A program made the position numbers and the translations under genes. A stretch of 12,495 bases of DNA, from positions 1 to 12,495 of the forward strand of contig JAQUNM010000014.1 in the NCBI GenBank assembly GCA_028717605.1, given 5' to 3'. Below, in pieces: positions 1 to 6,179 of this stretch. The stretch is from Minisyncoccota bacterium (GTDB lineage Bacteria > Patescibacteriota > Minisyncoccia > Minisyncoccales > GWA2-38-27). The notes beneath the pieces are model-generated. The model did not search any database, was not told the DNA's origin, and worked only from the letters and a program-made list of their open reading frames with translations. The stretch's first letter is position 1; the number at the start of each line of letters is the position of its first letter.

Positions 1-2
1 AA

Positions 3-380
3 GATGGATATGCTAGAAATTTTTTATTTCCTCAAAAACTTGCCAAGTTAGCAACTGAACAAGCTTTGATTTGGTTAAAAATACAAAAAGAAATTCAAAC
101 TAAAAAAATAGAACAAGATTTAACCTTAGCTCAAGAATTAGCTTCTAAATTAGATGGTCAAGAAATAGAAATATCAGTAAAAACAGGGGAAAAAGACCAA
201 TTGTTTGAAAAAATTACTGCCCAGAAAATAGCGGAAAAACTAAAAGAACTAGGCTTTAATATTTCCAAAAGCCAAATAGAAGTTAGTTCTATTGACCAAA
301 TAGGGGAATTTCCCGTAAAAATAAAACTTGAACATAATTTAGAAATAGAAATTAAATTAATTATTACAGAGCAAACATGA
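3..380 (+). CDS. rplI: Large ribosomal subunit protein bL9, 5'-truncated by the window edge
   Basis: The frame is open from base 3 to the TGA at 378-380 and gives 125 residues. It begins DGYARNFLFP, the hallmark of the bL9 N-terminal rRNA-binding domain (family consensus DGYARNFLIP), so about 22 residues are missing to the left. A long charged helix follows, then the C-terminal domain with LFEKITAQKIAEKL (family: LFGSIT..IAE.L) and a GEF-V-I-L strand region near the end. The TTG at 66 is not a true start, because bL9 homology continues upstream of it. bL9 binds domain V of 23S rRNA near the L1 stalk and helps to keep the reading frame. The gene overlaps pyrG by 4 nt (ATGA), which suggests translational coupling. 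From memory, bL9 is missing in some CPR lineages, so its presence has some value for placement. Confidence 0.93.
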   Translation, partial: DGYARNFLFPQKLAKLATEQALIWLKIQKEIQTKKIEQDLTLAQELASKLDGQEIEISVKTGEKDQLFEKITAQKIAEKLKELGFNISKSQIEVSSIDQIGEFPVKIKLEHNLEIEIKLIITEQT

Positions 381-1981
381 GTAAGGTTATTTTTGTTGCT
401 GGAGGAGTAATGTCTGGTATAGGTAAGGGAGTTGCTACCGCTTCTATTGGAAGAATTTTAAAGTCTAAAGGATTCAAGGTGACAGCAATTAAAATCGATC
501 CCTATATTAATGTTGACGCTGGAACAATGAACCCAATAGAACATGGGGAAGTTTTCGTCACAGAAGATGGTTTAGAGTGTGACCAAGACGTTGGCAATTA
601 CGAAAGATTTTTAGATGAAAATATCTATGATAGCAATTATATGACTACTGGCAGGGTATATCAAACAGTAATTAATAAAGAGAGGAATCTAGAATATAAA
701 GGAAGGTGCGTAGAAGTTGTACCTCACATTCCAGAAGAAGTTATAAACAGAATTAAAAAAGCAGGAAAAAACAAGGATTTTGTTTTAGTAGAAATAGGCG
801 GCACAGTAGGGGAATATCAAAATATGCTTTTTTTAGAAGCAGCTCGAATGATGAAAATGAGATATCCAAAAGATATTCTTTTTATTTTAGTTGGATTCTT
901 GCCTATTTTAAAAAACATTGGAGAAATGAAAACCAAACCTACCCAGTATGCTGTTAGAACCTTAAATTCTGCTGGTCTTCATCCTGATATTCTTTTAGCT
1001 AGAGCAACCACTATATTAGATGACGTAAGGAAGAAAAAACTTTCTATTTTTTGTAATATTTCTTCAAAAGACATTATATCAGCCCCTGATATAGAATCAA
1101 TATATGAAGTACCTATTAATTTTGAAAAAGATAATCTAGGCAATAGAATATTAAAAAAACTAAATTTAAAACCCAAGAAGAATGATTTAAAAGATTGGAA
1201 GAAAATGGTTAAAAAAAACAAAACAGCTAGCAAAGAAGTTAAAATAGCCATTGTGGGTAAATATTTTGAAACAGGAAAATTTTCTTTAAAAGATTCGTAT
1301 ATTTCTGTTATAGAAGCCATTAAACACGCAAGTTATTATTACAATCTAAAACCTGTTATTGAATGGATTTCTGCTGAATCATATGAAAAAAATCCAAAAT
1401 TATTAAAAGAATTAAAAAAATATCAAGGAATAATAGTTCCTGGCGGTTTTGGAACAAGGGGAATAGAAGGAAAAATAAAAGTAATTAAATTTTGTCGTGA
1501 AAATAAAATTCCTTTTTTGGGCTTGTGTTTAGGAATGCAATTATCTATTATTGAGTTTGCCAGAAATGTTTGTAAGATTAAAGAAGCTTATTCTACTGAA
1601 TTTTTGAAAAAATGTATTCCTATAATAGATATTTTACCAGAACAAAAAGAACTAATAAAAAAGAGGCATTATGGAAACACAATGAGACTAGGCTCCTATA
1701 ATTGCGTTATAAATACTAAATCTAAGGCTTTTAAGTGTTATAAAAAACAAAATATATCTGAAAGACACAGACATCGTTACGAATTTAATAATGAATATAA
1801 AAATATTTTAGAAAGAAAAGGAATGGTTTTTTCTGGGATTAATCCAGAAAAAAATTTAGCAGAAATTATAGAAATAAAAAATCATCCTTTCTTTATCGCA
1901 GTTCAATTCCACCCTGAGTTTAAATCAAGACCATTAAAACCACACCCTTTATTCAAAGGGTTTATTCAGGCAATACGTTAA
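377..1981 (+). CDS. pyrG: CTP synthase (glutamine-hydrolysing)
   Basis: This 534-residue protein converts UTP to CTP with ATP and glutamine. Its length is close to the E. coli enzyme (545). The N-terminal synthetase domain has the P-loop GGVMSGIGKG (K17), the DPYINVD block at 41-47, HGEVFVTEDG at 56-65, the metal ligands D71 and E139 and the UTP motif KTKPTQ at 185-190. The C-terminal class I glutamine amidotransferase domain has GGFGTRG (356-362), the nucleophile C384 in GLCLGMQ, ERHRHRYE (462-469), and H512/E514 in QFHPEF. All catalytic residues are present. The sequence is divergent: the canonical GDIES loop reads GEYQN (145-149), and HLTLVPY is replaced by ILVGFLP. The ATG overlaps the rplI stop and no Shine-Dalgarno is present, so coupling is likely. 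The last 20 nt overlap the 3' end of the convergent rpmA gene. Confidence 0.97.
   Translation: MSKVIFVAGGVMSGIGKGVATASIGRILKSKGFKVTAIKIDPYINVDAGTMNPIEHGEVFVTEDGLECDQDVGNYERFLDENIYDSNYMTTGRVYQTVINKERNLEYKGRCVEVVPHIPEEVINRIKKAGKNKDFVLVEIGGTVGEYQNMLFLEAARMMKMRYPKDILFILVGFLPILKNIGEMKTKPTQYAVRTLNSAGLHPDILLARATTILDDVRKKKLSIFCNISSKDIISAPDIESIYEVPINFEKDNLGNRILKKLNLKPKKNDLKDWKKMVKKNKTASKEVKIAIVGKYFETGKFSLKDSYISVIEAIKHASYYYNLKPVIEWISAESYEKNPKLLKELKKYQGIIVPGGFGTRGIEGKIKVIKFCRENKIPFLGLCLGMQLSIIEFARNVCKIKEAYSTEFLKKCIPIIDILPEQKELIKKRHYGNTMRLGSYNCVINTKSKAFKCYKKQNISERHRHRYEFNNEYKNILERKGMVFSGINPEKNLAEIIEIKNHPFFIAVQFHPEFKSRPLKPHPLFKGFIQAIR
1944..1961 (-). terminator. Hairpin at the 3' end of rpmA, embedded in pyrG codons
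   Basis: This is a perfect 7-bp inverted repeat, ACCCTTT / AAAGGGT, with a 4-nt loop (ATTC). On the - strand it begins at the base right after the rpmA stop codon (1962-1964). It is followed by GTGGTTTT, so the U-tract is poor. The same bases code for the conserved PLFKG near the C-terminus of PyrG. It could terminate or protect the 3' end of rpmA mRNA, or it could be a by-product of the coding sequence. Confidence 0.35.
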
Positions 1982-2240
1982 CAATTTTAATAATTTTTTG
2001 AGATCCGTTAAAACAACGTTTTTTGGTAGTTTTAAAATTTATAATTCCTTGACAAACAGCATAAATTGTATCGTCAGAACCTATTTTAGTGTTTTTCCCA
2101 GGAACATACCTTTTTCCTCTTTGTTTAACAATAATTGATCCTGATTTTGCTTTTTGACCAGAAAAAAGTTTTACACCTAAATATTTAGGTTGAGAACTTC
2201 TACCCAATTTCGTTGTTCCAGCTGATTTTGTTGTTGCCAT
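1962..2240 (-). CDS. rpmA: Large ribosomal subunit protein bL27
   Basis: This 92-residue protein begins MATTKSAGTTKLGRSSQPKYLGVKLFSGQ, aligning with the bL27 pattern (K.GGST.NGRDS..KRLGVK.FGGQ). IIVKQRG-KRYVPGKN follows, the family's IIVRQRGT..HPG.N block. bL27 sits near the peptidyl transferase centre and its N-terminal tail reaches towards the tRNA ends. The family start (MA.K or a processed form) fits the ATG chosen here. The gene is not next to rplU, its usual partner in bacteria; instead it is alone between a convergent pyrG and a divergent small ORF. A near-consensus promoter lies so close that the mRNA would have almost no 5' leader. The C-terminal 20 nt overlap pyrG. Confidence 0.95.
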   Translation of the reverse strand: MATTKSAGTTKLGRSSQPKYLGVKLFSGQKAKSGSIIVKQRGKRYVPGKNTKIGSDDTIYAVCQGIINFKTTKKRCFNGSQKIIKIVNVLPE

Positions 2241-2249
2241 AATATTTAT

Positions 2250-2278
2250 ATGTTATCAAAATTATTACTTTTTGTCAA
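2250..2278 (-). promoter_or_regulatory. rpmA promoter, predicted leaderless start
   Basis: On the - strand there is TTGACA (2278-2273, perfect -35), a 17-nt spacer, and TAACAT (2255-2250, 4 of 6 matches to TATAAT). Only 9 nt separate the -10 from the rpmA ATG at 2240, so transcription should start at or within 1-3 nt of the start codon. The -10 overlaps the ATG of the divergent small ORF at 2250. Confidence 0.7.
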
Positions 2279-2399
2279 AAAACATCAATCAGATATTATT
2301 CTAATTATAGGGGTTATTTTAATTAGCTTAATTGCTTATGCTGTTGGCTTTTTACACGGATTTGAACAAGCAAAGCCGGAAATTGAAATATATGAATAA
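2250..2399 (+). CDS. Putative 49-residue single-pass membrane protein upstream of uppS
   Basis: ATG at 2250 opens a 49-codon frame ending in TAA at 2397-2399. The product has a short basic N-terminus (MLSKLLLFVKKHQSD), one strong hydrophobic segment at about residues 16-36 (IILIIGVILISLIAYAVGFL), and an acidic tail. The N-in/C-out orientation follows the positive-inside rule. The stop overlaps the uppS ATG (ATGAATAA), an arrangement typical of coupled genes and the best reason to think it real. From memory, similar KKH-x-DIIL-IGVILISL segments begin longer membrane-anchored proteins in Parcubacteria, so this may be a free-standing or truncated anchor. No Shine-Dalgarno is visible, and its start lies in the -10 of the rpmA promoter. 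Function is unknown. Confidence 0.55.
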   Translation: MLSKLLLFVKKHQSDIILIIGVILISLIAYAVGFLHGFEQAKPEIEIYE

Positions 2400-3045
2400 A
2401 ATACCAGAACATTTAGCTATTATTATAGACGGAAATAGAAGATGGGCTAAAGAAAAAAACCTTCCTTCTTTTTTTGGTCATAAAAAAGGATTTGATAAAG
2501 TAGAAGAAATAGGGGAGTATGCTTTTGAAAAAGGAATAAAAACATTAACAATTTTTGCTTTTTCTACTGAAAACTGGAATAGAGAAAAAAAAGAGGTAAA
2601 TTATTTAATGAAACTTTTATATCAGGCTTTAAAAAATATTAAAAAATATAATAAAAAGGGAATTAAAATAAAAGTGGTTGGTCAGATCAAAAGATTACCC
2701 AAAAAACTACAAGAAATAATTAAAAAAGCAGAGACACAAACAAAAAAAAATGAAAAAATATTAAACCTAGCTATTTCATATGGATCTAAAACAGAAATAA
2801 TATCAGCAATAAAAAAAGCTTCTAAACTAACAGAAAAAGAAATTGAAAAAAATCTTTGGGTTAAGTCTAGTCCTGACTTAGTTATTAGAACTGGCGGAGA
2901 ATATCGATTGTCTAATTTTCTACTTTGGCAAATAGCGTATTCTGAACTTTATTTTATTAAAAAATATTGGCCTGATTTTACTAAAAAAGATTTAGATCAG
3001 GCTCTAATAGAATATTCGTCTCGTTCAAGAAGATTTGGTAAATAA
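2392..3045 (+). CDS. uppS: Isoprenyl transferase (undecaprenyl diphosphate synthase family)
   Basis: This cis-prenyltransferase extends farnesyl diphosphate with isopentenyl diphosphate to make the C55 carrier lipid for peptidoglycan. The ATG at 2392 gives 217 residues starting MNKIPEHLAIIIDGNRRWAK, which fits the family; longer in-frame versions add residues unlike the family. Visible are the catalytic IIDGNRRW (D13, N15, R16, W18), H30 in GHKKG, FAFSTENW (55-62) with R64, and the C-terminal block RTGGEYRLSNFLLWQIAYSELYF (R166, R172, S174, E185) ending in RSRRFGK. The protein is shorter than E. coli UppS (253), with losses in the middle, and the usual N-Y-G-G-R reads S-Y-G-S-K. The start overlaps the end of the small membrane ORF and the stop abuts the next ATG, so the three genes look like one operon. 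Confidence 0.95.
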   Translation: MNKIPEHLAIIIDGNRRWAKEKNLPSFFGHKKGFDKVEEIGEYAFEKGIKTLTIFAFSTENWNREKKEVNYLMKLLYQALKNIKKYNKKGIKIKVVGQIKRLPKKLQEIIKKAETQTKKNEKILNLAISYGSKTEIISAIKKASKLTEKEIEKNLWVKSSPDLVIRTGGEYRLSNFLLWQIAYSELYFIKKYWPDFTKKDLDQALIEYSSRSRRFGK

Positions 3046-3393
3046 ATGGAACTAATTATTAAAAACAGTAGAATAAGTCAATTAAACTTAGCCAGAGAAA
3101 TAGGTTACACTATAACTCCTTATTCTCAAACAACTGAGCTTAATTTTGTAAGAACAGTTGGAAAAAATCCTTACCCTAGATTCCATATTTATATTAAAAA
3201 GCAAAATCAAGATTATATAATTAGCCTTCACTTAGATCAAAAAAAATCTAGTTATAAAGGGTTTTCAACCCATAACGCTGAATATACAGGAAGGTTAATA
3301 GAAGAAGAATCAGAAAGAATTAAGACTATTTTAAAGGATGATACTTTTGATGCATTTTCTGAGCATAACGATCAGATGCATGAACATATTTAG
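3046..3393 (+). CDS. Conserved hypothetical protein, 115 residues
   Basis: I do not know the function. The ATG follows directly after the uppS TAA (TAAATG, no spacer), so translation probably restarts from uppS. The protein is soluble, with no signal peptide or membrane segment. The core looks like a small alpha/beta fold: RFHIYI (45-50), LHLDQKKSSYKG (61-72), HNAEYTG (76-82), and a helix E-E-E-S-E-R-I (86-92). From memory this HLDQK...YxG...H..EY.G pattern recurs in short proteins of Parcubacteria annotated as hypothetical. The histidines, D64 and E79 could form a metal or active site, but that is speculation. Residues 94-115 are encoded opposite the 3' end of the convergent xerC gene and are lower in complexity, so the natural C-terminus of the family may be near residue 97. 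Confidence 0.8.
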   Translation: MELIIKNSRISQLNLAREIGYTITPYSQTTELNFVRTVGKNPYPRFHIYIKKQNQDYIISLHLDQKKSSYKGFSTHNAEYTGRLIEEESERIKTILKDDTFDAFSEHNDQMHEHI

Positions 3394-4255
3394 TAGTTGT
3401 GTCTAATGATTCATGGCCTAGGAGTATCTGAATAGCTGCTGGATTAGCTCCACTTTCAGCTAAATAAGTAGCAAAAGCATGTCTAATACCATGAACGGTA
3501 ATTGGAACATTTAAACTAAGCAATTCTCTATATTTTTTAACCTTTTCTTCTAAGTAATTAGTTGATATTTTTTTATCTTTTTGATTATAATTTTTACCCC
3601 TATAAGGAACGAATAGAAAAGGGGAGTCAGATAATCCCCGAACCTCTAAATAATTTTTAATATGTTTTTGAGCTCTTTCCGTCAAATAAACAAATCTTTC
3701 TTTTTTACCTTTCCCTTTAACAAAAATTCTTCCTGATTTATCAATCTGCTGTTTTTTCAAATTAACTAATTCTGATATTCTTAAACCAGTAGAGAATAGG
3801 GTTTCCATTATAGCTCTATTTCTGAGGGCAATTATTTTATTTTTCTCAAAAACGCTAGGAGATTCTACTAATTTAATAATATCGGCTAAATCGCCAACCC
3901 TAGGGTGTTTCCTCTCTTTTCTAAGTAATTCTACTGCCTGAGGGCTTACAGGGGCCTTATAATCCATTTTAATAAGGTATTTTAGGTATCCACGTAAACT
4001 AGAAAGCACTCTATTAATAGAGGCAGCCGAAAGGGATTTTTCAGGATTATTATTAAGGCTTGTTTTTCTATCTCTAGAAACTAAGTAAGCTTTATATCTT
4101 TCAATTATTCTTTTATCAATATTATCAAAAGAAATGTTTTCTTTTTCTAAAAAATTTTCAAAAGTTTTTAAATCTCTTTCATAATTATAGAGAGTTTCAG
4201 GGGAATAATTGTTAGTTTGAATATAGAGAAGAAAGTCTTCTAGTTGGTTAAGCAT
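3326..4255 (-). CDS. xerC: XerC/XerD-like tyrosine recombinase
   Basis: This is a 309-residue site-specific recombinase of the usual Xer length (about 300). The N-terminal SAM-like core-binding domain spans about 1-105 (LEDFLLYIQ...YSPETLYNYERDLKTF, then AASINRVLSSLRGYLKYL). The catalytic domain has the full set: R159 (STGLRISEL), K182 (VKGKGKKER), H255 and R258 (HGIRHAFATYL), H281 (LLGHESL) and the nucleophile Y290 (TTTKYVHAS). A single Xer protein is likely to resolve chromosome dimers at a dif-like site. An integrase role cannot be excluded, but no att sites, excisionase or phage genes are near. Whether it is C-like or D-like cannot be decided, so the symbol is provisional. It has its own promoter, and its last 68 nt overlap the convergent hypothetical gene. 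Confidence 0.9.
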   Translation of the reverse strand: MLNQLEDFLLYIQTNNYSPETLYNYERDLKTFENFLEKENISFDNIDKRIIERYKAYLVSRDRKTSLNNNPEKSLSAASINRVLSSLRGYLKYLIKMDYKAPVSPQAVELLRKERKHPRVGDLADIIKLVESPSVFEKNKIIALRNRAIMETLFSTGLRISELVNLKKQQIDKSGRIFVKGKGKKERFVYLTERAQKHIKNYLEVRGLSDSPFLFVPYRGKNYNQKDKKISTNYLEEKVKKYRELLSLNVPITVHGIRHAFATYLAESGANPAAIQILLGHESLDTTTKYVHASDRYAQKMHQKYHPLK

Positions 4256-4288
4256 AAATCGAGTGTTTGGGTTATTATACTCACTTCC

Positions 4289-4316
4289 ATTATATTATAT
4301 AAAGAGGGACAGTCAA
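4289..4316 (-). promoter_or_regulatory. xerC promoter with its -35 in a hairpin loop
   Basis: On the - strand there is TTGACT (4316-4311, 5 of 6), a 16-nt spacer, and TATAAT (4294-4289, perfect). Transcription would start near 4282, giving a leader of about 27 nt to the ATG at 4255. A second TATAAT lies at about 4279-4274 but has no -35 at a proper distance. The -35 hexamer is exactly the 6-nt loop of the hairpin at 4303-4324. Confidence 0.65.
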
Positions 4317-4324
4317 GTCCCCCT
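4303..4324 (-). terminator. Probable terminator of the mreC-to-gltX gene chain
   Basis: On the - strand the RNA would read AGGGGGAC-UUGACU-GUCCCUCU, an 8-bp stem with one G·U pair and a 6-nt loop, followed by UUAUAUAAU. The U-tract is short, so strength is uncertain. It lies 17 nt after the stop of the small exported protein gene, the last gene of the chain. Confidence 0.5.
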
Positions 4325-4341
4325 AAGGCTTTATTATGCTA

Positions 4342-4692
4342 TTAATCATACCTTATTATCCTTTTAAACCTTTGTAAAAGACTTTCTTTAACATTATCAG
4401 TTACATCTTCTATCTTTTCTTCAATTTGATTCTTCCTAGTATCTATTTCCTTAGATAAAGGAGCAGAAATCTTTGGCCAAATATTATTTAACCAAAAATC
4501 TTTAAGGTGATTACCAATCCAAGAAAAAATAACAGTAAAATACTCTTTAAACTTTACCCAAAACTCCTGAGCCCCTTCTCTTACTCCGTCTTTAAATAAT
4601 TGTCCACCTTCTTGCCAATCAATATTTTCTGTTTCTAGGGCAAAAACAAAACCAGTATTTAATATAATTAATATAAGTATTAGAAATTTCAT
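4342..4692 (-). CDS. Small exported protein of unknown function
   Basis: This is a 116-residue protein with a clear Sec signal peptide: MK, a hydrophobic core (FLILILIILNTGFVF), and a likely cleavage site after A18 (FVFA-LE). The mature part of about 98 residues is helical and rich in Trp and Phe between 45 and 73 (FWVKFKEYF, FSWIGNHLKDFW, NNIWPKI). A charged, probably coiled-coil tail follows (KEIDTRKNQIEEKIEDV...). No cysteine or lipobox is present, so it is not a lipoprotein. The amphipathic aromatic stretch suggests association with the membrane surface or self-assembly. The start overlaps the gltX stop by 4 nt (ATGA), which points to coupled translation in the same operon. From memory, short exported proteins with such a K-E-I-x-x-R-K tail occur in Parcubacteria, but I cannot name a family. 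Confidence 0.8.
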   Translation of the reverse strand: MKFLILILIILNTGFVFALETENIDWQEGGQLFKDGVREGAQEFWVKFKEYFTVIFSWIGNHLKDFWLNNIWPKISAPLSKEIDTRKNQIEEKIEDVTDNVKESLLQRFKRIIRYD

Positions 4693-6179
4693 TTTTTAGC
4701 TTGTTTAATTCTATTAAGAGTTTTTTCTTTTCCTAAAATTAAAGCTATATCAATAGGTCCAGCTGATGATTTTTGACCTGTTAGAGCTGCTCTTAGGGGC
4801 CACATTATATATCCCCTATCTTTGTCCTTATTAATACTTTGAGCATACTCTAAGGATAAATCAGTTAAGATTTTTTCTAAATTTTCAAAAGTCCATTCTT
4901 TTATATTTAATAACTTTAATTCTATTATGTCAAGAGCAGGATTAGGCGCACTCCCCTTCCAAGCTAATAATCCCTTATCATATATCAATTGTTTTTTAAA
5001 AAAATAAGAAGTTAACTCAGTAATTTCCGATATTTTTTTCAACCTTTCTTGATAAAGAGAAATTATTTTTTCTAAATATTCAAATGTTATTATTTCTTTT
5101 GTTTCTTTTATTTTATACCCTTGAGTAATTTGTTGACCACCGTAAGCTGGTGGATATTGTTCAGAACTAATAATAGGTTCTATCAAATCTATATAAGGAA
5201 GGCACAATTTAGTTAATTCTTTAATGTTCTTTTTTCTAATATAAAGACCATTCAGATAATTTAATCTCTCTATATTAAAAATAGCTGCTGCTTTGTGAAC
5301 CTTTTCAATAGAAAAATCTTTTAACAAATCATTTATTGTATAAATTTCTCTTTCTGAGTCAGGATTCCAGCCCAAAAAAGCTAAAAAATTAATTAAAGCC
5401 TCTTGCAAATAACCTTGTTCTTTGTATTCTTGGATAGCAGTTGCTCCATGTCTTTTGCTCATCTTTTTCTTATCAGGACCTAAAATCACTGGTAAATGAG
5501 CGAAATTTATTACAGGAAAACCTAGGGCTTCCTGGATAAGTATCTGTTTTGGTGTATTAGGTAAAAGATCTTCTCCTCTGATAACATGAGTTATATCCAT
5601 TTCAAAATCATCTATTACTACGGCAAAATTATATAAAGGATTTTGTAGATTTTTAGCAATAGCAAAATCATCAATTAATTTTGTATCAAATTCTATTTTC
5701 CCTCTTATTAAATCATTAAATTCTACTTTTTTTTCAGGAGTTTTAAATCTAATAATATATTTATTTTCTTGTAATTTTTTTTCGACCTCTTTTTTGCTAA
5801 GGTTTCTGCATTTTTGGTTATATTGAGTAGGTTGACCAATGCTCATTTGGTATTGTTTTTCTGCTGCTAATTCTTCTTGAGAACAAAAACAATAATAAGC
5901 CTTATCCTCGTTTATTAATTGTTTAATATATTTTTCGTAAATATTTCTTCTTTTGCTTTGTTTATATGGTCCTTCATCCCAATTAATTCCAAGCCATTTT
6001 AAGTTTTCTATAATATCTTTTTCAAAAACACTAGAAGATCTTTCTTCGTCTGTGTCTTCTATTCTTAATACAAAAACACCTTTTTCCTTTTTGGTAAAAA
6101 GATAGTTAAATAAAGCTGTTCTGGCATTTCCTATGTGTAATACTCCTGTTGGAGATGGTGCAAATCTTGTTCTAATCAT
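4689..6179 (-). CDS. gltX: Glutamyl-tRNA synthetase
   Basis: This 496-residue class I synthetase charges tRNA with glutamate. The Rossmann fold carries the HIGH-type motif HIGN (15-18, in PTGVLHIGNARTALF) and KMSKR (239-243, in GPDKKKMSKRHG). C97, C99, Y120 and C124 match the C-x-C...Y-x3-C zinc site of the E. coli enzyme. DITHVIRGEDLLPNTPKQ (195-212) is the family's acceptor-binding stretch, and WPLRAALTGQ near the end marks the anticodon-binding domain. Length is normal. Residues of about 334-354 (P-P-A-Y-G-G and neighbours) look inserted just before KIKETKEII and contain a GC-rich palindrome. Whether the enzyme also charges tRNA-Gln cannot be decided here. The start overlaps the upstream pyrophosphatase by 8 nt, and the stop overlaps the next gene by 4 nt. 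Confidence 0.96.
   Translation of the reverse strand: MIRTRFAPSPTGVLHIGNARTALFNYLFTKKEKGVFVLRIEDTDEERSSSVFEKDIIENLKWLGINWDEGPYKQSKRRNIYEKYIKQLINEDKAYYCFCSQEELAAEKQYQMSIGQPTQYNQKCRNLSKKEVEKKLQENKYIIRFKTPEKKVEFNDLIRGKIEFDTKLIDDFAIAKNLQNPLYNFAVVIDDFEMDITHVIRGEDLLPNTPKQILIQEALGFPVINFAHLPVILGPDKKKMSKRHGATAIQEYKEQGYLQEALINFLAFLGWNPDSEREIYTINDLLKDFSIEKVHKAAAIFNIERLNYLNGLYIRKKNIKELTKLCLPYIDLIEPIISSEQYPPAYGGQQITQGYKIKETKEIITFEYLEKIISLYQERLKKISEITELTSYFFKKQLIYDKGLLAWKGSAPNPALDIIELKLLNIKEWTFENLEKILTDLSLEYAQSINKDKDRGYIMWPLRAALTGQKSSAGPIDIALILGKEKTLNRIKQAKK
5137..5153. repeat. Small GC-rich palindrome inside gltX
   Basis: This is a perfect 5-bp inverted repeat CCACC / GGTGG around a 7-nt loop (GTAAGCT). 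It stands out against the AT-rich gene. It encodes the P-P-A-Y-G-G stretch in a part of GluRS where the family normally has only a short linker. I saw no second copy in the window. Confidence 0.4.

Noticed and set aside
979..1320. Open frame on the - strand inside pyrG (113 codons)
   Set aside because: It lies wholly opposite conserved CTP synthase sequence and its product resembles no protein family I know.
2006..2024. CGTT-AAAAC-AACG followed by six T on the + strand, as a pyrG terminator
   Set aside because: The stem has only four pairs with two A-T, and it lies within rpmA codons. It is too weak to call.
2332..2391. A longer uppS starting at TTG 2332
   Set aside because: The extra 20 residues are the wrong-frame reading of the small membrane ORF. 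The family start (M-x-x-I-P-x-H-L-A-I-I-x-D-G-N) fits the ATG at 2392.
3352..3381. Inverted repeat ATGCAT...CTG / CAG-ATGCAT at the end of xerC, as a dif site or terminator
   Set aside because: It has a bulge, no U-tract, and no match to the 11-6-11 layout of dif. It is fully explained as xerC codons, with ATGCAT being self-complementary by itself.
3326..4255. The tyrosine recombinase as the integrase of a mobile element
   Set aside because: No direct repeats, tRNA target, excisionase or phage genes are nearby, and its composition matches its neighbours. A housekeeping Xer role is simpler.
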